Assembly (NCBI GenBank): GCA_002401055.1
Contig: NVRZ01000101.1
Location: 1 to 9,460, forward strand
Length of the DNA: 9,460 nt
From: Bacteroidota bacterium
Lineage (GTDB): Bacteria > Bacteroidota > Bacteroidia > NORP154
Direction of reading: 5' to 3'
Part shown: one piece after another, positions 1-7,146 of the stretch
Layout: every line of letters begins with the position of its first letter
How positions within the stretch are numbered: the stretch's first letter is position 1
Position numbers and translations under genes: made by a program
The notes under the pieces: generated by a model
Database searches by the model: none
What the model was told of the DNA's origin: nothing
Seen by the model: the letters and a program-made list of their open reading frames with translations, nothing else

Positions 1-461
1 TAGCAGAACTGATCATTGACCTTGAACTTGAATATGATGGTCCTGTTCCAGATTACTGTGGCACTTGTACAAAATGCATAGACGCCTGCCCTACAGATGC
101 AATTGTTGAACCCTACGTAGTTGATGGCAGCAAGTGCATTTCCTACTATACGATAGAGCTCAAGGAGAATCTTCCATTAGAGTTGAAAGGGAAGCTTGAT
201 GAATGGGCTTTTGGATGTGACGTTTGCCAGGACGTCTGTCCTTGGAACAGGTTTTCCAGTGCACATACTGAGCCTGATTTCAATGGCTCGGAAAAACTCT
301 TGGGCATGACCGCACGCGACTGGGAAGAAATGACTTTGGAGGTATTTAACAAAACGTTTAAGGACTCACCTCTCCAAAGGCCGGGGTACAAAAGGTTAAA
401 AGAAAATGTTGCTTTTACTAAGAAAGTTGCTCCAAAGGAAGCCGTCGAAATACTTCGATGA
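1..461 (+). CDS. queG: Epoxyqueuosine reductase QueG, C-terminal part (5' end outside window)
   Basis: QueG catalyses the last step of queuosine synthesis, reducing epoxyqueuosine to queuosine in the wobble position of tRNA, using cobalamin and two [4Fe-4S] clusters in the cytoplasm. The reading frame is open from base 3 to a TGA at 459-461, giving 152 visible residues; the family is usually about 310-380 residues, so the cobalamin-binding N-terminal half is missing. All cluster ligands expected in this half are visible: [12 protein letters not shown] at visible residues 19-30, then SKCISY with Cys45 followed by the TIE segment typical of QueG, then [11 protein letters not shown] at 72-82. 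The remaining tail, about 70 residues, resembles the usual QueG C-terminus. A small minus-strand reading frame overlaps its last 44 bases. The SKCISY-TIE plus [11 protein letters not shown] combination makes confusion with other 8Fe ferredoxin-like proteins unlikely. Confidence 0.95.
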   Translation, partial: AELIIDLELEYDGPVPDYCGTCTKCIDACPTDAIVEPYVVDGSKCISYYTIELKENLPLELKGKLDEWAFGCDVCQDVCPWNRFSSAHTEPDFNGSEKLLGMTARDWEEMTLEVFNKTFKDSPLQRPGYKRLKENVAFTKKVAPKEAVEILR

Positions 462-621
462 TCACATCGTGATACATATGGCCAAATGTTGCCAGGCACC
501 AGGTTTTTAAGGCAACCCTTTCTTTTTTATCCAGCCAGCTACTTGATTTACGGAGCTCTTTCCTGAATAAATTAGGGCTAAAACTTACTTTTAGAAGAAT
601 GTCTTTACAGTATTCTAACAT
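418..621 (-). CDS. Small conserved-looking protein of unknown function (67 aa)
   Basis: A 67-residue reading frame starts at ATG (621-619) and ends at TAG (420-418). The protein begins [14 protein letters not shown] and continues with a charged helical segment (FRKELRKSS), a WLDKKER stretch, then [10 protein letters not shown] and VIIEVFRR. Its amphipathic, Lys/Glu-rich, helix-forming composition with aromatic anchor positions looks like a real small soluble protein; a random antisense frame would not normally look like this. From memory it resembles short uncharacterised Bacteroidota proteins of about 60 residues with a KVSFDxxLFxKELxKA pattern; I cannot confirm this without a search. Its last 44 bases overlap the 3' end of queG on the other strand. 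No Shine-Dalgarno sequence precedes the start, as for the other genes here. No membrane segment or signal peptide is seen. Function unknown; existence is moderately supported. Confidence 0.55.
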   Translation of the reverse strand: MLEYCKDILLKVSFSPNLFRKELRKSSSWLDKKERVALKTWCLATFGHMYHDVIIEVFRRLPLEQLS

Positions 622-693
622 AGTAGGGACTTTAAGGGTAATGTAATAATATAAACATTAGTCTGGTAAAACAAGCGTTTCGTCGACAAGTTA

Positions 694-711
694 TTAACCG
701 CCAATAGTTAA
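694..711. promoter_or_regulatory. Candidate operator dyad, copy 1
   Basis: TTAAC (694-698) and GTTAA (707-711) form a 5-base dyad around an 8-base centre. The inner CCAATAGTTA (701-710) is exactly the inverse of TAACTATTGG at 817-826. A pair of related dyads in a divergent promoter region is the usual arrangement for a dimeric helix-turn-helix regulator, but no regulator gene is visible here and short AT-rich dyads arise by chance. Confidence 0.25.
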
Positions 712-816
712 TATATATTGCCCTGAATAGAAAAGGAGGGAAATTTTATACGGAAAAGGCATGTAATGTTGAGGCAGTTTTAAATCCCTTAAGGGCCAAA
801 ATCCGTTTCTCGCGAG

Positions 817-829
817 TAACTATTGGTTA
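817..829. promoter_or_regulatory. Candidate operator dyad, copy 2
   Basis: TAAC (817-820) and GTTA (826-829) flank a 5-base centre TATTG. Read on the opposite strand this is TAACCAATAGTTA, which equals copy 1 (696-711) after removal of three bases, GCC. It lies 75 bases upstream of the beta-helix start. Same caveats as copy 1. Confidence 0.25.
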
Positions 830-903
830 TGGAAATGCTTATATATCGTAATTTTATAATTGTAAATTTTGATGGATTTTTCTAGAAGAAAGTATAACAC
901 AAA

Positions 904-2070
904 ATGAAGCTCGAGAAGGCAGCACTTTTTATCATTACATGTATCCTCATTTCTGGAGCTGCATGTTTTGTCATACAAACAAATGATGAAATGTCGTTTA
1001 CGCTTAAAGACTCTCCCTACTACATAAAAGAGGATATTGAACTTGAACCGGGAATCGATTTAATTATCGAAGCGGGGGTCAAGATGTATATTGATTCGGG
1101 AGTTAACATTGTCGTTCATGGAAATTTTAAAGCAATTGGAACCAAGGAACAGCCCATTGAAATATATTCGAACTCCGGCCATGGGTGGGGACAAATAATA
1201 ATGGACTCCCCTGGTGATTCTATCATTATAGAATATACGCGTATCGAAGATGGTAGAATATACGGTAAAGGTGTAACCGTGGGTATCAAGGAATTGACGA
1301 TAACAAATAGCCAAGACTTGCTTTGGGATGAAACCCTAATATGGCTTGATCACTGCATTGTTACTATTTCGAATAGCCATTTCAAAAGCAATTTAACCGG
1401 CGAAGGCATTCTTGTGCTTAGATCCAACAATACCAGCGTGTCTGCTTGTGATTTCAATCACGTTAACGATGCTGTTGAATATATATCCTGCGATTCCAGC
1501 TATATAACAGGATGTACGTTCAATGAAGGAACGGATGATGCAATTGACCTTAACGGTTGTCACGGCGTGTTAATAAGCTACAATATCATTTCAAATTACC
1601 TTGATCGGGGAATCGAAATAGGTTCAGAGGGATTTGGCAGCTCAACGGACATTACCGTATACCGCAATGAAATATATGATTGCAATGTTGGTATTTGTGT
1701 TAAGGACGGATCGGAAAGTGTTTTGCTAAACAACACTTATGTAAGCAACAAGACGGGTGTAGCCGTATTGCGCTTAGACACGCTGGAGCCGGGAAGCAAC
1801 GCTGAAATAATCAACTCCATTTATTACCAAAATTCTACGGATATTTTCATTGACGAGTTTTCTAAAGCCAATTGTATTCATTCAATTTCAGACAATAAAG
1901 TAATTGCTGGAGAAGGAAATATTGTTGGGGACCCGCTCTTTGTAGATGCAGAATCGCACGATTTTTCTTTAACAAAAATGTCACCGTGTAGATTTATTGC
2001 CTATTCTGAAAATCTCCATGATCCTGAGGCGAATACAATTGATATTGGTGCTCGAAGTTTTGAGAAATAG
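904..2070 (+). CDS. Secreted right-handed parallel beta-helix repeat protein
   Basis: This 388-residue protein starts with a hydrophobic leader (residues 6-20) ending ISGAAC; Cys21 fits a permissive lipobox, so it may be a lipoprotein, otherwise a Sec-exported or N-anchored protein. From about residue 50 to 335 it consists of short beta-rich turns with repeated Asn, Asp and Gly at turn positions (for example SYNIISN near 225, YRNEIYDC, LNNTYVSN near 275), which is the pattern of pectate-lyase-like or NosD-like beta-helix repeats. The end is diagnostic: DPLFVDAESHDFSLTKMSPC at 343-362 and NTIDIGARS near 378-385 are a divergent form of the terminal cap DPLF...L...SPCIDAG...DIGAYE common in Bacteroidota beta-helix proteins. 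Such folds bind or cleave polysaccharide or act as adhesins; no catalytic residues can be assigned by eye. No T9SS sorting domain is present. It is followed by an 88-base hairpin-rich gap and a lipoprotein gene on the same strand. Confidence 0.8.
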   Translation: MKLEKAALFIITCILISGAACFVIQTNDEMSFTLKDSPYYIKEDIELEPGIDLIIEAGVKMYIDSGVNIVVHGNFKAIGTKEQPIEIYSNSGHGWGQIIMDSPGDSIIIEYTRIEDGRIYGKGVTVGIKELTITNSQDLLWDETLIWLDHCIVTISNSHFKSNLTGEGILVLRSNNTSVSACDFNHVNDAVEYISCDSSYITGCTFNEGTDDAIDLNGCHGVLISYNIISNYLDRGIEIGSEGFGSSTDITVYRNEIYDCNVGICVKDGSESVLLNNTYVSNKTGVAVLRLDTLEPGSNAEIINSIYYQNSTDIFIDEFSKANCIHSISDNKVIAGEGNIVGDPLFVDAESHDFSLTKMSPCRFIAYSENLHDPEANTIDIGARSFEK

Positions 2071-2081
2071 CCGTATTGCCG

Positions 2082-2096
2082 AAAACGAAACGTTTT
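2082..2096 (+). terminator. Weak terminator-like hairpin after the beta-helix gene
   Basis: AAAACG (2082-2087), loop AAA, CGTTTT (2091-2096) form a 6-base stem 11 bases after the beta-helix stop. The stem is AT-rich and the T tract is only the four bases inside the arm, so termination would be weak. The same bases also read as the palindrome AAACGTTT. Confidence 0.3.
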
Positions 2097-2135
2097 GTAC
2101 GATCAACACGTACTCTACGAGTAGCTTCTCGTGAG
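2097..2135 (+). promoter_or_regulatory. Cluster of alternative hairpins ahead of the lipoprotein gene
   Basis: GTACG (2097-2101) pairs with CGTAC (2109-2113) across a 7-base loop. CTC-T-ACGAG (2113-2121) pairs with CTCGTGAG (2128-2135) over a 6-base loop with one bulged T, giving 8 base pairs. A third, competing stem joins TACTC (2111-2115) to GAGTA (2119-2123). With the hairpin at 2082-2096, almost the whole gap before the lipoprotein start at 2159 can fold. No T tract follows, so this is not an ordinary terminator; a leader element or transcript-stabilising structure is possible. Confidence 0.3.
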
Positions 2136-2158
2136 GGTAGTTGACAAACATTTTGAAA

Positions 2159-2794
2159 ATGAAAAAGGTATCAGGATTACTAATAGTCATGTTGTTATTT
2201 CTATTCACAACAGGTTGCAAAAAGGATTCTCCAGTAACCGAAATCACTGCCTGTACAGACGAACAGTTTCCAGGTGAGTATTTCCCTGCATACCCAAACT
2301 CGTGGTGGGAATATATAAATGATAATAATGAAATAATTAAGTACCAAATTTCTAATTCTTATGAAGATTGTGAAGAAAAATGCAGGCCAGTTTTTTTAAA
2401 TATGAATGTATGTGTTCAGGGTCAGAATTTTGTATATACTTATTATTGTGGCATGGGCGCAGTTTGTGGTATTCTTTCCCCTATTTACTCACCAGTAATT
2501 GATTCTACCCTAATATGTGGAATTTCGTTTAGCACATTTCAAACAAGTATTTTGTCTCCGCCAAGATATAGAAGAGTTACTGTATCAAATGATACGGCTA
2601 TACAGATACAAAACTCAATTTTATACCAAGATGTGATTATAGTCAGAGAGTCTGATATCTATAATGATAACCACATTTACTTTGATTATTTTTCCAAAAA
2701 CATTGGTTTGATAAAAAGGGATTCTGTAAACATTAATGATTCTACAGACTTGATTCAAATTCTAGGGTTGGAAAATTATTTTATCGGGGATTAA
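2159..2794 (+). CDS. Putative lipoprotein of unknown function, cysteine-rich (211 aa)
   Basis: I chose the ATG at 2159, which begins MKKVSGLLIVMLLFLF, a standard signal peptide; the frame can also be read from a TTG at 2141, but that puts six extra residues before the signal. The signal ends TTGC with Cys20 as the likely lipidated residue. KKD follows, so a lysine plus acidic start after the cysteine is loosely like the Bacteroidota lipoprotein surface-export signal. The mature part contains YFPAYPNSWWEYIN near residue 45, a pattern I associate with uncharacterised Bacteroidota lipoproteins that carry a PxxxGNSWxY-like segment. It also has at least seven further cysteines (TAC, EDCEEKC, NVC, YYC, AVC, LIC), unusual for this group and compatible with disulfides. 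The gene is visibly AT-richer than its neighbours. No enzyme motif is seen. It ends 9 bases from the convergent ubiX stop. Confidence 0.75.
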   Translation: MKKVSGLLIVMLLFLFTTGCKKDSPVTEITACTDEQFPGEYFPAYPNSWWEYINDNNEIIKYQISNSYEDCEEKCRPVFLNMNVCVQGQNFVYTYYCGMGAVCGILSPIYSPVIDSTLICGISFSTFQTSILSPPRYRRVTVSNDTAIQIQNSILYQDVIIVRESDIYNDNHIYFDYFSKNIGLIKRDSVNINDSTDLIQILGLENYFIGD

Positions 2795-2809
2795 CAGAAA
2801 TCGTTAATC
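2789..2809. terminator. Convergent hairpin spanning both stop codons
   Basis: GATTAAC (2789-2795) and GTTAATC (2803-2809) form a perfect 7-base stem with a 7-base loop. The left arm contains the TAA of the lipoprotein gene and the right arm contains the TAA of ubiX on the other strand. The position suggests a shared bidirectional stop for two converging transcripts, but the stem is AT-rich and no strong T tract follows on either side. Confidence 0.35.
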
Positions 2810-3361
2810 ATTCCACCTAAACGACTTAATTTCAAATCCGCATAGATCTAAAATTCGGTCCGCTACTGTAGCGGCCAATTCTTCAAAATCCTTGGGGTTG
2901 CTGTAAAAGGAAGGTGAGGCAGGGCAAATTATTCCGCCGGCCATGGTTATGGTTCGCATGTTGTTCAAATGAATGAGACTATAAGGTGTATCACGAGGAA
3001 CCAATATTAGTTTCCTCCGTTCTTTCAAAATCACATCTGCGGCTCGGGTCAGCAAATCGTCTGAAATACCCGCCGAAATCCGGCCCATGCTTCCCATGGA
3101 GCAAGGGCAAACGATCATGATGTTGTACTTCGCCGATCCTGAGGCAAAAGGAGCGTTGAAGTCCATTTTGTTGTAAACTTTAAATGTAATCTTCTTGTAA
3201 TCTGAGTTACCTAGCTCTACCTCCCAAACCTTTTTTGCATTATCAGAAAGGATGATACCCACTTCCTCAATTTGATCAGAAAGTTGTTCAAGCTTATCCA
3301 ACAATACTTTAGCATAAATTGAGCCACTCGCACCGGTAATTCCCAGTATTACTTTATTCAT
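2804..3361 (-). CDS. ubiX: Flavin prenyltransferase, UbiX family
   Basis: UbiX joins dimethylallyl monophosphate to reduced FMN to make prenylated FMN, the cofactor of UbiD-type decarboxylases used in quinone synthesis and aromatic acid metabolism. The 185-residue length is normal for the family. Hallmarks are the N-terminal flavin-binding GITGASG at residues 7-13, FASGS and CPCSMGSMGRI in the middle, ISDDLLTRAADVILKERR followed by LILVPRDTPYS and IHLNNM, and near the C-terminus the motif GGIICPASPSFY. The usual PRET is PRDT here, a conservative change. The ATG at 3361 lies inside the end of the upstream barrel gene (ATGAATAA, 8-base overlap), so translation is probably coupled. No ubiD is visible in the window, so the partner enzyme must be encoded elsewhere. 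The protein is cytosolic, which is odd company for the envelope genes upstream. Confidence 0.95.
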   Translation of the reverse strand: MNKVILGITGASGSIYAKVLLDKLEQLSDQIEEVGIILSDNAKKVWEVELGNSDYKKITFKVYNKMDFNAPFASGSAKYNIMIVCPCSMGSMGRISAGISDDLLTRAADVILKERRKLILVPRDTPYSLIHLNNMRTITMAGGIICPASPSFYSNPKDFEELAATVADRILDLCGFEIKSFRWND

Positions 3362-3971
3362 TTTTGTTGAGTTGGTATTGAACCGTAAGGCTCAGTAGAT
3401 TGTTGTAGGATCCGCCATAGCTATGCCAGGCAATGATATGTGCAGTGTGTGCTACTGGTATAATTGAATATCCAAAGCGCAATGCCACGGTTAACCTTTC
3501 GTAGAACCCATAATTTATGCCAAAGATAAATCCGAATTCCGTATCCTTAAACGGGCCTACCAAAACTTTGTCGCCATGCTCGTCTTCCTCTCGTTGAGAT
3601 AATAAAACCCCGTATGTTATTCCCATATCCACGTGAACATTGTACTTCTCCCACCAAAATTGCAGCATTAGCGGAACTTCTAAATAGTGAAGTGAAATTT
3701 TGCGGAAGTATGTAATCCCGCTATCTGGATTGGCAGCCTGTTTGCTGCCCTTTCCTATATAGTTCATTTCCATCTGGGCACGCAAAATATTGTTAAACTT
3801 TCGGTTCACGAATACTCCGAATATTCCATTAATTTTTTTGTAACCGGCCAATCGATCACCATCTACCTGGCTCATGTTGGCACCTGTAAGGATACCTGCA
3901 TCAAACCCTTGCGAGCTTGCTAACGTCGCTGTAAGACAACAGATGATTAGCAAAAGGTATATTCTCGTCAT
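3354..3971 (-). CDS. PorT-like outer-membrane beta-barrel protein (OMP_b-brl_2 type)
   Basis: The 205-residue protein has a clear Sec signal peptide, MTRIYLLLIICCLTATLASSQ, cut near residue 20-21, then alternating polar and hydrophobic strands ending in aromatic residues. The first mature segment, FDAGILTGANMSQVDGDRLAGYKK, has the GxxxGxNxSQxxGDxxxGY look of the PorT-family barrel domain common in Bacteroidota. Later strands include MEMNYIGKGSK, YLEVPLMLQFWW, FGFIFGINYGF, ALRFGYS and LLSLTVQYQL, consistent with a small eight-stranded barrel. It carries the family label of T9SS PorT/SprT, but the sequence is closer to generic members, so I do not name it porT. An in-frame TAG 6 bases before the ATG fixes the start region. 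It follows the Omp28-like gene by 50 bases and overlaps ubiX by 8. Confidence 0.85.
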   Translation of the reverse strand: MTRIYLLLIICCLTATLASSQGFDAGILTGANMSQVDGDRLAGYKKINGIFGVFVNRKFNNILRAQMEMNYIGKGSKQAANPDSGITYFRKISLHYLEVPLMLQFWWEKYNVHVDMGITYGVLLSQREEDEHGDKVLVGPFKDTEFGFIFGINYGFYERLTVALRFGYSIIPVAHTAHIIAWHSYGGSYNNLLSLTVQYQLNKNE

Positions 3972-4021
3972 CGGAACTATGAATTGATAAGTGGAAGATC
4001 GCTGTGCTTGTGTGAGGTTAG

Positions 4022-4891
4022 TTACATCACTTTAAACACCTCTGCCTGTATCACCTCACTGGAGCCGACGTCATAGACATAAACCACTACCGAACATTTG
4101 CCCTCCACCCAGGTGTTATTAAGTGTTATGCTGTAGTTGTTTGAGGATGTGGCGCCTGAGCTCATGTTGCCCTGGGCAATTTGGTCGCCCCAGGTGCTGC
4201 TAATTGAACTTCGCAAAACATGCCTGTGCATGTAGTTCTCAATACTATTTGGACTTGCAAGATAATCCAACTGCCAATTGACAATGCTGTCCTCCAATAA
4301 AAGAGCAACTACGTTAAAGGTGCCAGTCATATTATTCAAAAAGGTCACATCAGCAGTTACATCCAGCAACCTTGAAATCTCGTTATAAGAGTTGCTGATT
4401 TCAATTTTCAAGTCGGGCGGAAGGTCAACAATTCCAGCTACAGCAGTTCCCCAAGCGGAATACCCCAATATTGGACTGCCACTTACTTCAATGCGGTTCA
4501 CCATTCCTCGCGGAAGACCTGCAACATCAATGCCATATTGAACGTCGATCTCGGTGCCTGCAGTTGTTCGGAAATCGTATATGTAAGAACTATCAGGATT
4601 TGGTGGACTGTTTACTGGCTTGGCGAACCAACCAATATGCACTCCTACAACCACTATTTGCTCTCCGTAAAGCTGCTCTAAAGTGTGTGCCGTCTCAGCC
4701 GCTCTAGGGCAATTACCGCAAGTGTGTCCGGTAAAATCTTCAACCAATACTTTACGGGTGTAAACCGTAGAAGTATCCGACCCAGTCTGAGCACCTTCAA
4801 TATATGGCCCTTCCACTATGTCACATCCTATAAACAGGATTGCAAAGACTAAATACGTTGCTCCAAATAAGTAATTATGACGCGTTCTCAT
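4022..4891 (-). CDS. Omp28-related lipoprotein with CxxC thioredoxin-like domain
   Basis: I start it at the ATG at 4891 (289 residues); a TTG at 4900 would add three residues. The leader runs to FIGC, with Cys23 as the probable lipidation site. The next part is thioredoxin-like: VLVEDFTGHTCGNCPRA with the CGNC pair at residues 58-61, then VVVGVHIGWFA, DFRTTAGTEID, and GLPRGMVNR, where the Pro occupies the position of the thioredoxin cis-proline. The second half is beta-rich and holds NYMHRHVLRSSISSTWGDQI, a segment that marks the Omp28-related family of Bacteroidota outer-membrane proteins. Family function is poorly defined; a redox or binding role is inference from the CxxC. It begins 14 bases after the DUF6029 stop, so it is almost certainly cotranscribed. 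The large gene at 7216-9460 carries a second, divergent copy of the same domain. Confidence 0.88.
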   Translation of the reverse strand: MRTRHNYLFGATYLVFAILFIGCDIVEGPYIEGAQTGSDTSTVYTRKVLVEDFTGHTCGNCPRAAETAHTLEQLYGEQIVVVGVHIGWFAKPVNSPPNPDSSYIYDFRTTAGTEIDVQYGIDVAGLPRGMVNRIEVSGSPILGYSAWGTAVAGIVDLPPDLKIEISNSYNEISRLLDVTADVTFLNNMTGTFNVVALLLEDSIVNWQLDYLASPNSIENYMHRHVLRSSISSTWGDQIAQGNMSSGATSSNNYSITLNNTWVEGKCSVVVYVYDVGSSEVIQAEVFKVM

Positions 4892-4905
4892 TACTATCAA
4901 AGTTA

Positions 4906-6572
4906 TTAAAAACTGCTTGTAATCGCAAGTGTGATGCCATTGGAAGCCGGCACATTACGGCATACTCCCCCTACACAGAAAATCCCTGCACGTTGTCTTC
5001 CATAGCCTAACGTAAATGTGTTTCCTTTATTCTTGTATCCTACTTGAGCGGTAAAATAATGAAAGCGTTTTTCGGACTTTTCATTACCATAATTGTACTC
5101 ATCAAAGGCCGCAACGAACCAGTGCGGTGCTAATGTATATTCGGCGAGCATCATTAACCAGTTCCCTGCATCCTGTTCTGTATACAAGTGCTGAAGCTCA
5201 ACCCTTATACTGTTCTTGGGTTTTAACTTTAGGGTAAGGTCCGCCACGCCAACATTCCCATATATTGTACCGTACTTATTTCCGAAACCTTGTATCACGT
5301 CTTTGTTGTACTCAAAGTACATAAATGACACGGCCGCCTTAAATTTCTTGGTGAACCTTCGCGACATGTTAATATTGAAATCTTCAAAATACTTTGTTTC
5401 ACCGATTTCAAAGAAGTTTGACTTATATCCCAATGTTCCGGACTCACCAACTGCTGTAGTGTCATTAACTGCAGATCTTTTTATCCCGAATATGTTAGAA
5501 TAATTAATTGAGATGCTTGTTCCATATTTCCCGCCAAGGGCAGATCCCCTTTTTATTTTATAGATGATATCACCCTGAATACCCATCTCGCCATTCGGCT
5601 GGGTTGCGTAGGGGTAATAAGCGGCAAGGCTGTATGTATGAACTTTTGATATAGCCGGTATGTAATTAATGTTCAGTGAGCTTCCGCTGGCAGTTCTGTC
5701 GGATCGAAAGTCCATGTTGTCAACACGTTTTGCTGTTAAAAGGATTCCCAGTCCTTTGGTTGAGTACGATGCGGTAAAAAGAAAAGATTCGCCGTCTTTA
5801 TATATATAACTATTGGCTGCCGATGGGTCGTTAATCTTGTAAGCGTATTCGGCACCAATATTAAACTTACCAGTTATTAGGTTTAATCGGCCAGCAAACG
5901 CAGCGACATTTTCCGGTAGTTTATAAATAGGATCTTGATCCGATTGGTATTTGCTGATCATACCTCCACCAATAATTATGTTTGCTTTGGTAAATAGCGA
6001 ATCAAACATATCGGCCAGTGAGAACTCCAAATCTAAGCCTCTAACTACCCCCGATCCGCTACTCATAAAGTAACGCTGTTTACCAATGACACCTTTTATA
6101 TAAACGCCCTTCAATGGCTCGTATTTCAGCCTTATGCCGTCCATGGCATTGTCATATCCAAGCCCCCATTCTTCGTAACTTCGAAATATCAGTCCGTTTC
6201 CAACTGCTCGTAAAAGCTACCAACAGTTACATTGAGTTTTTCATTTTGATAGGTAGCGTACCGATAGGGGATGGCATTCCCGTCATAGCGGCTGTCAAAG
6301 CCTTGTAACGTGGCTAGATAGCTTTCATAGCGCAAGCCTGCCGAGAATTTACCCAGTGTGTAATTGATATTGGAAAAGCCACGCATCAATAATTTCTCTG
6401 GAACATCTGGAGCCCCAATAGCAGTGTCGGTATTGTAATATTGAACGTCTGCTTGAAAGTTGCCATGTATCTCGCCAGGAATAAAACCTAGCCCCTGATT
6501 TTGGCCGTGCAACTTAACCGCAAACAGTAGGAGAAGAGCTAATAGAAAGGTTAACGGAACTCTAGATTTCAA
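4906..6572 (-). pseudogene. DUF6029-like outer-membrane barrel, broken by a one-base frameshift
   Basis: Two reading frames belong to one gene. The first part (6572 to 6189) has a signal peptide ending KLHGQ and continues to GSFYEQLETD and a stop. The second part is open from about 6200 down to the TAA at 4906-4908. Adding one T in the TTGG at 6203-6200 turns the junction into FYEQFGNGLIFRSYEEWG and then LGYDNAMDGIRLKYEP, the uninterrupted conserved core I associate with DUF6029 proteins. The restored product is about 555 residues, rich in barrel strands (KFNIGAEYAYKI, AVSFMYFEY, GYKNKGNTFTLGYGR) and ends ITSSF, a C-terminal Phe typical of outer-membrane barrels. The ATG at 6144 (MDGIR) is internal. 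The only start in place is TTG at 6572. The rest of the frame is intact, so this is either a sequencing or assembly indel or a very recent mutation. It sits between tlpA-like and Omp28-like genes. Confidence 0.88.
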
Positions 6573-6602
6573 ACCCTGTAATGTTAGGATGTAAATATAA
6601 TT

Positions 6603-7130
6603 CTATTTGAGACTTTTGCCTGCAGCGACTTTTACGACTAGCTCATAGAGTTCATCTTCATCGCCATCTGCATATGTAGTGTGCTGCCAAACAATTTCCT
6701 TTTTCCCATTAATCAGAAATGTGTGCGGCACCATATTTACACCAAGGGCTCTCTTAAAATCACCGTTTGGATCGAGAAGTGTTTTGAATTCCCATCCTTT
6801 TCCATTTATAAATGGACCAACCTTGGCCGAGTTTCTGCTGTCATCAATTGATACCGCAATGAGCTGTACGCCCGTTTCTTCTACCCAATCTTCATAAACA
6901 TCAGCAATAGCATCGAGCTCTCGGATGCAAGGCTTACACCAAGTCGCCCAGAAACTGATTATAATCGGTTTTCCCGCGTTTGATATTCCTGAAGTATTAA
7001 CGGTCCGTCCATCTAATGTTTTAACGTTTACAGAAGGAATTTTCCGCACAGATGACTGCGAAAAGCTAAATCCATAAATTAAAACTGCTAGTAAAACCAA
7101 TCCTGTCTTTTTCATAGTACTCATACTCAT
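6603..7130 (-). CDS. TlpA-like exported thioredoxin (thiol-disulfide oxidoreductase)
   Basis: The protein has a signal peptide ending FSFSQ and then a complete redoxin/TlpA domain. The active site is FWATWCKPC with Cys65 and Cys68 (numbered from the first ATG), preceded by VKTLDGRTVN and IIISFW and followed by AVSIDDSR, LLDPNGDFKRALGV and MVPHTFLI, where Pro135 is the cis-proline facing the active site. At 175 residues it is a normal single-domain member. TlpA-type proteins reduce or exchange disulfides outside the cytoplasm, for example in cytochrome c maturation or on client proteins. Three in-frame ATGs lie at 7130, 7124 and 7115; the last gives the neatest signal, MKKTGLVLLAVLIYG, so the true start may be 7115. 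It lies just downstream of the terminator hairpin of the large gene and 30 bases upstream of the DUF6029 start. Confidence 0.92.
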   Translation of the reverse strand: MSMSTMKKTGLVLLAVLIYGFSFSQSSVRKIPSVNVKTLDGRTVNTSGISNAGKPIIISFWATWCKPCIRELDAIADVYEDWVEETGVQLIAVSIDDSRNSAKVGPFINGKGWEFKTLLDPNGDFKRALGVNMVPHTFLINGKKEIVWQHTTYADGDEDELYELVVKVAAGKSLK

Positions 7131-7146
7131 TGTGCTAAAATAACAA

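Larger units (their letters stand above)
622..903. other. Divergent intergenic region with dyad elements
   Basis: These 282 bases separate the small minus-strand gene and the plus-strand beta-helix gene, so they should carry both promoters. I find no convincing coding frame: a GGAGGG at 735-740 is followed by an ATG at 761 that is closed at once by TAA. The region is AT-rich and contains a perfect 10-base palindrome, CCCTTAAGGG, at 786-795, a CTCGCGAG palindrome at 809-816, and two related TAAC/GTTA dyads listed separately. AAATTTTG at 864-871 resembles the Bacteroidota -7 element (TAnnTTTG) with one mismatch, but no clear -33 TTG lies at the right distance, so I do not call a promoter. Confidence 0.5.

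Noticed and set aside
146..499. A 117-codon minus-strand reading frame opposite queG
   Set aside because: It lies almost entirely over the queG coding sequence with its cluster motifs, has a low-complexity Ser-rich translation, and shows no domain or signal.
733..763. AGGAGG-like ribosome site followed by ATG at 761
   Set aside because: The ATG is followed directly by TAA, so no peptide is encoded, and Bacteroidota rarely rely on such sites.
4906..6144. A separate gene starting at the ATG at 6144
   Set aside because: MDGIR is internal to the conserved DUF6029 motif; upstream codons in the same frame (LIFRSYEEWG, LGYDNA) match the family, so the ATG is not a start.
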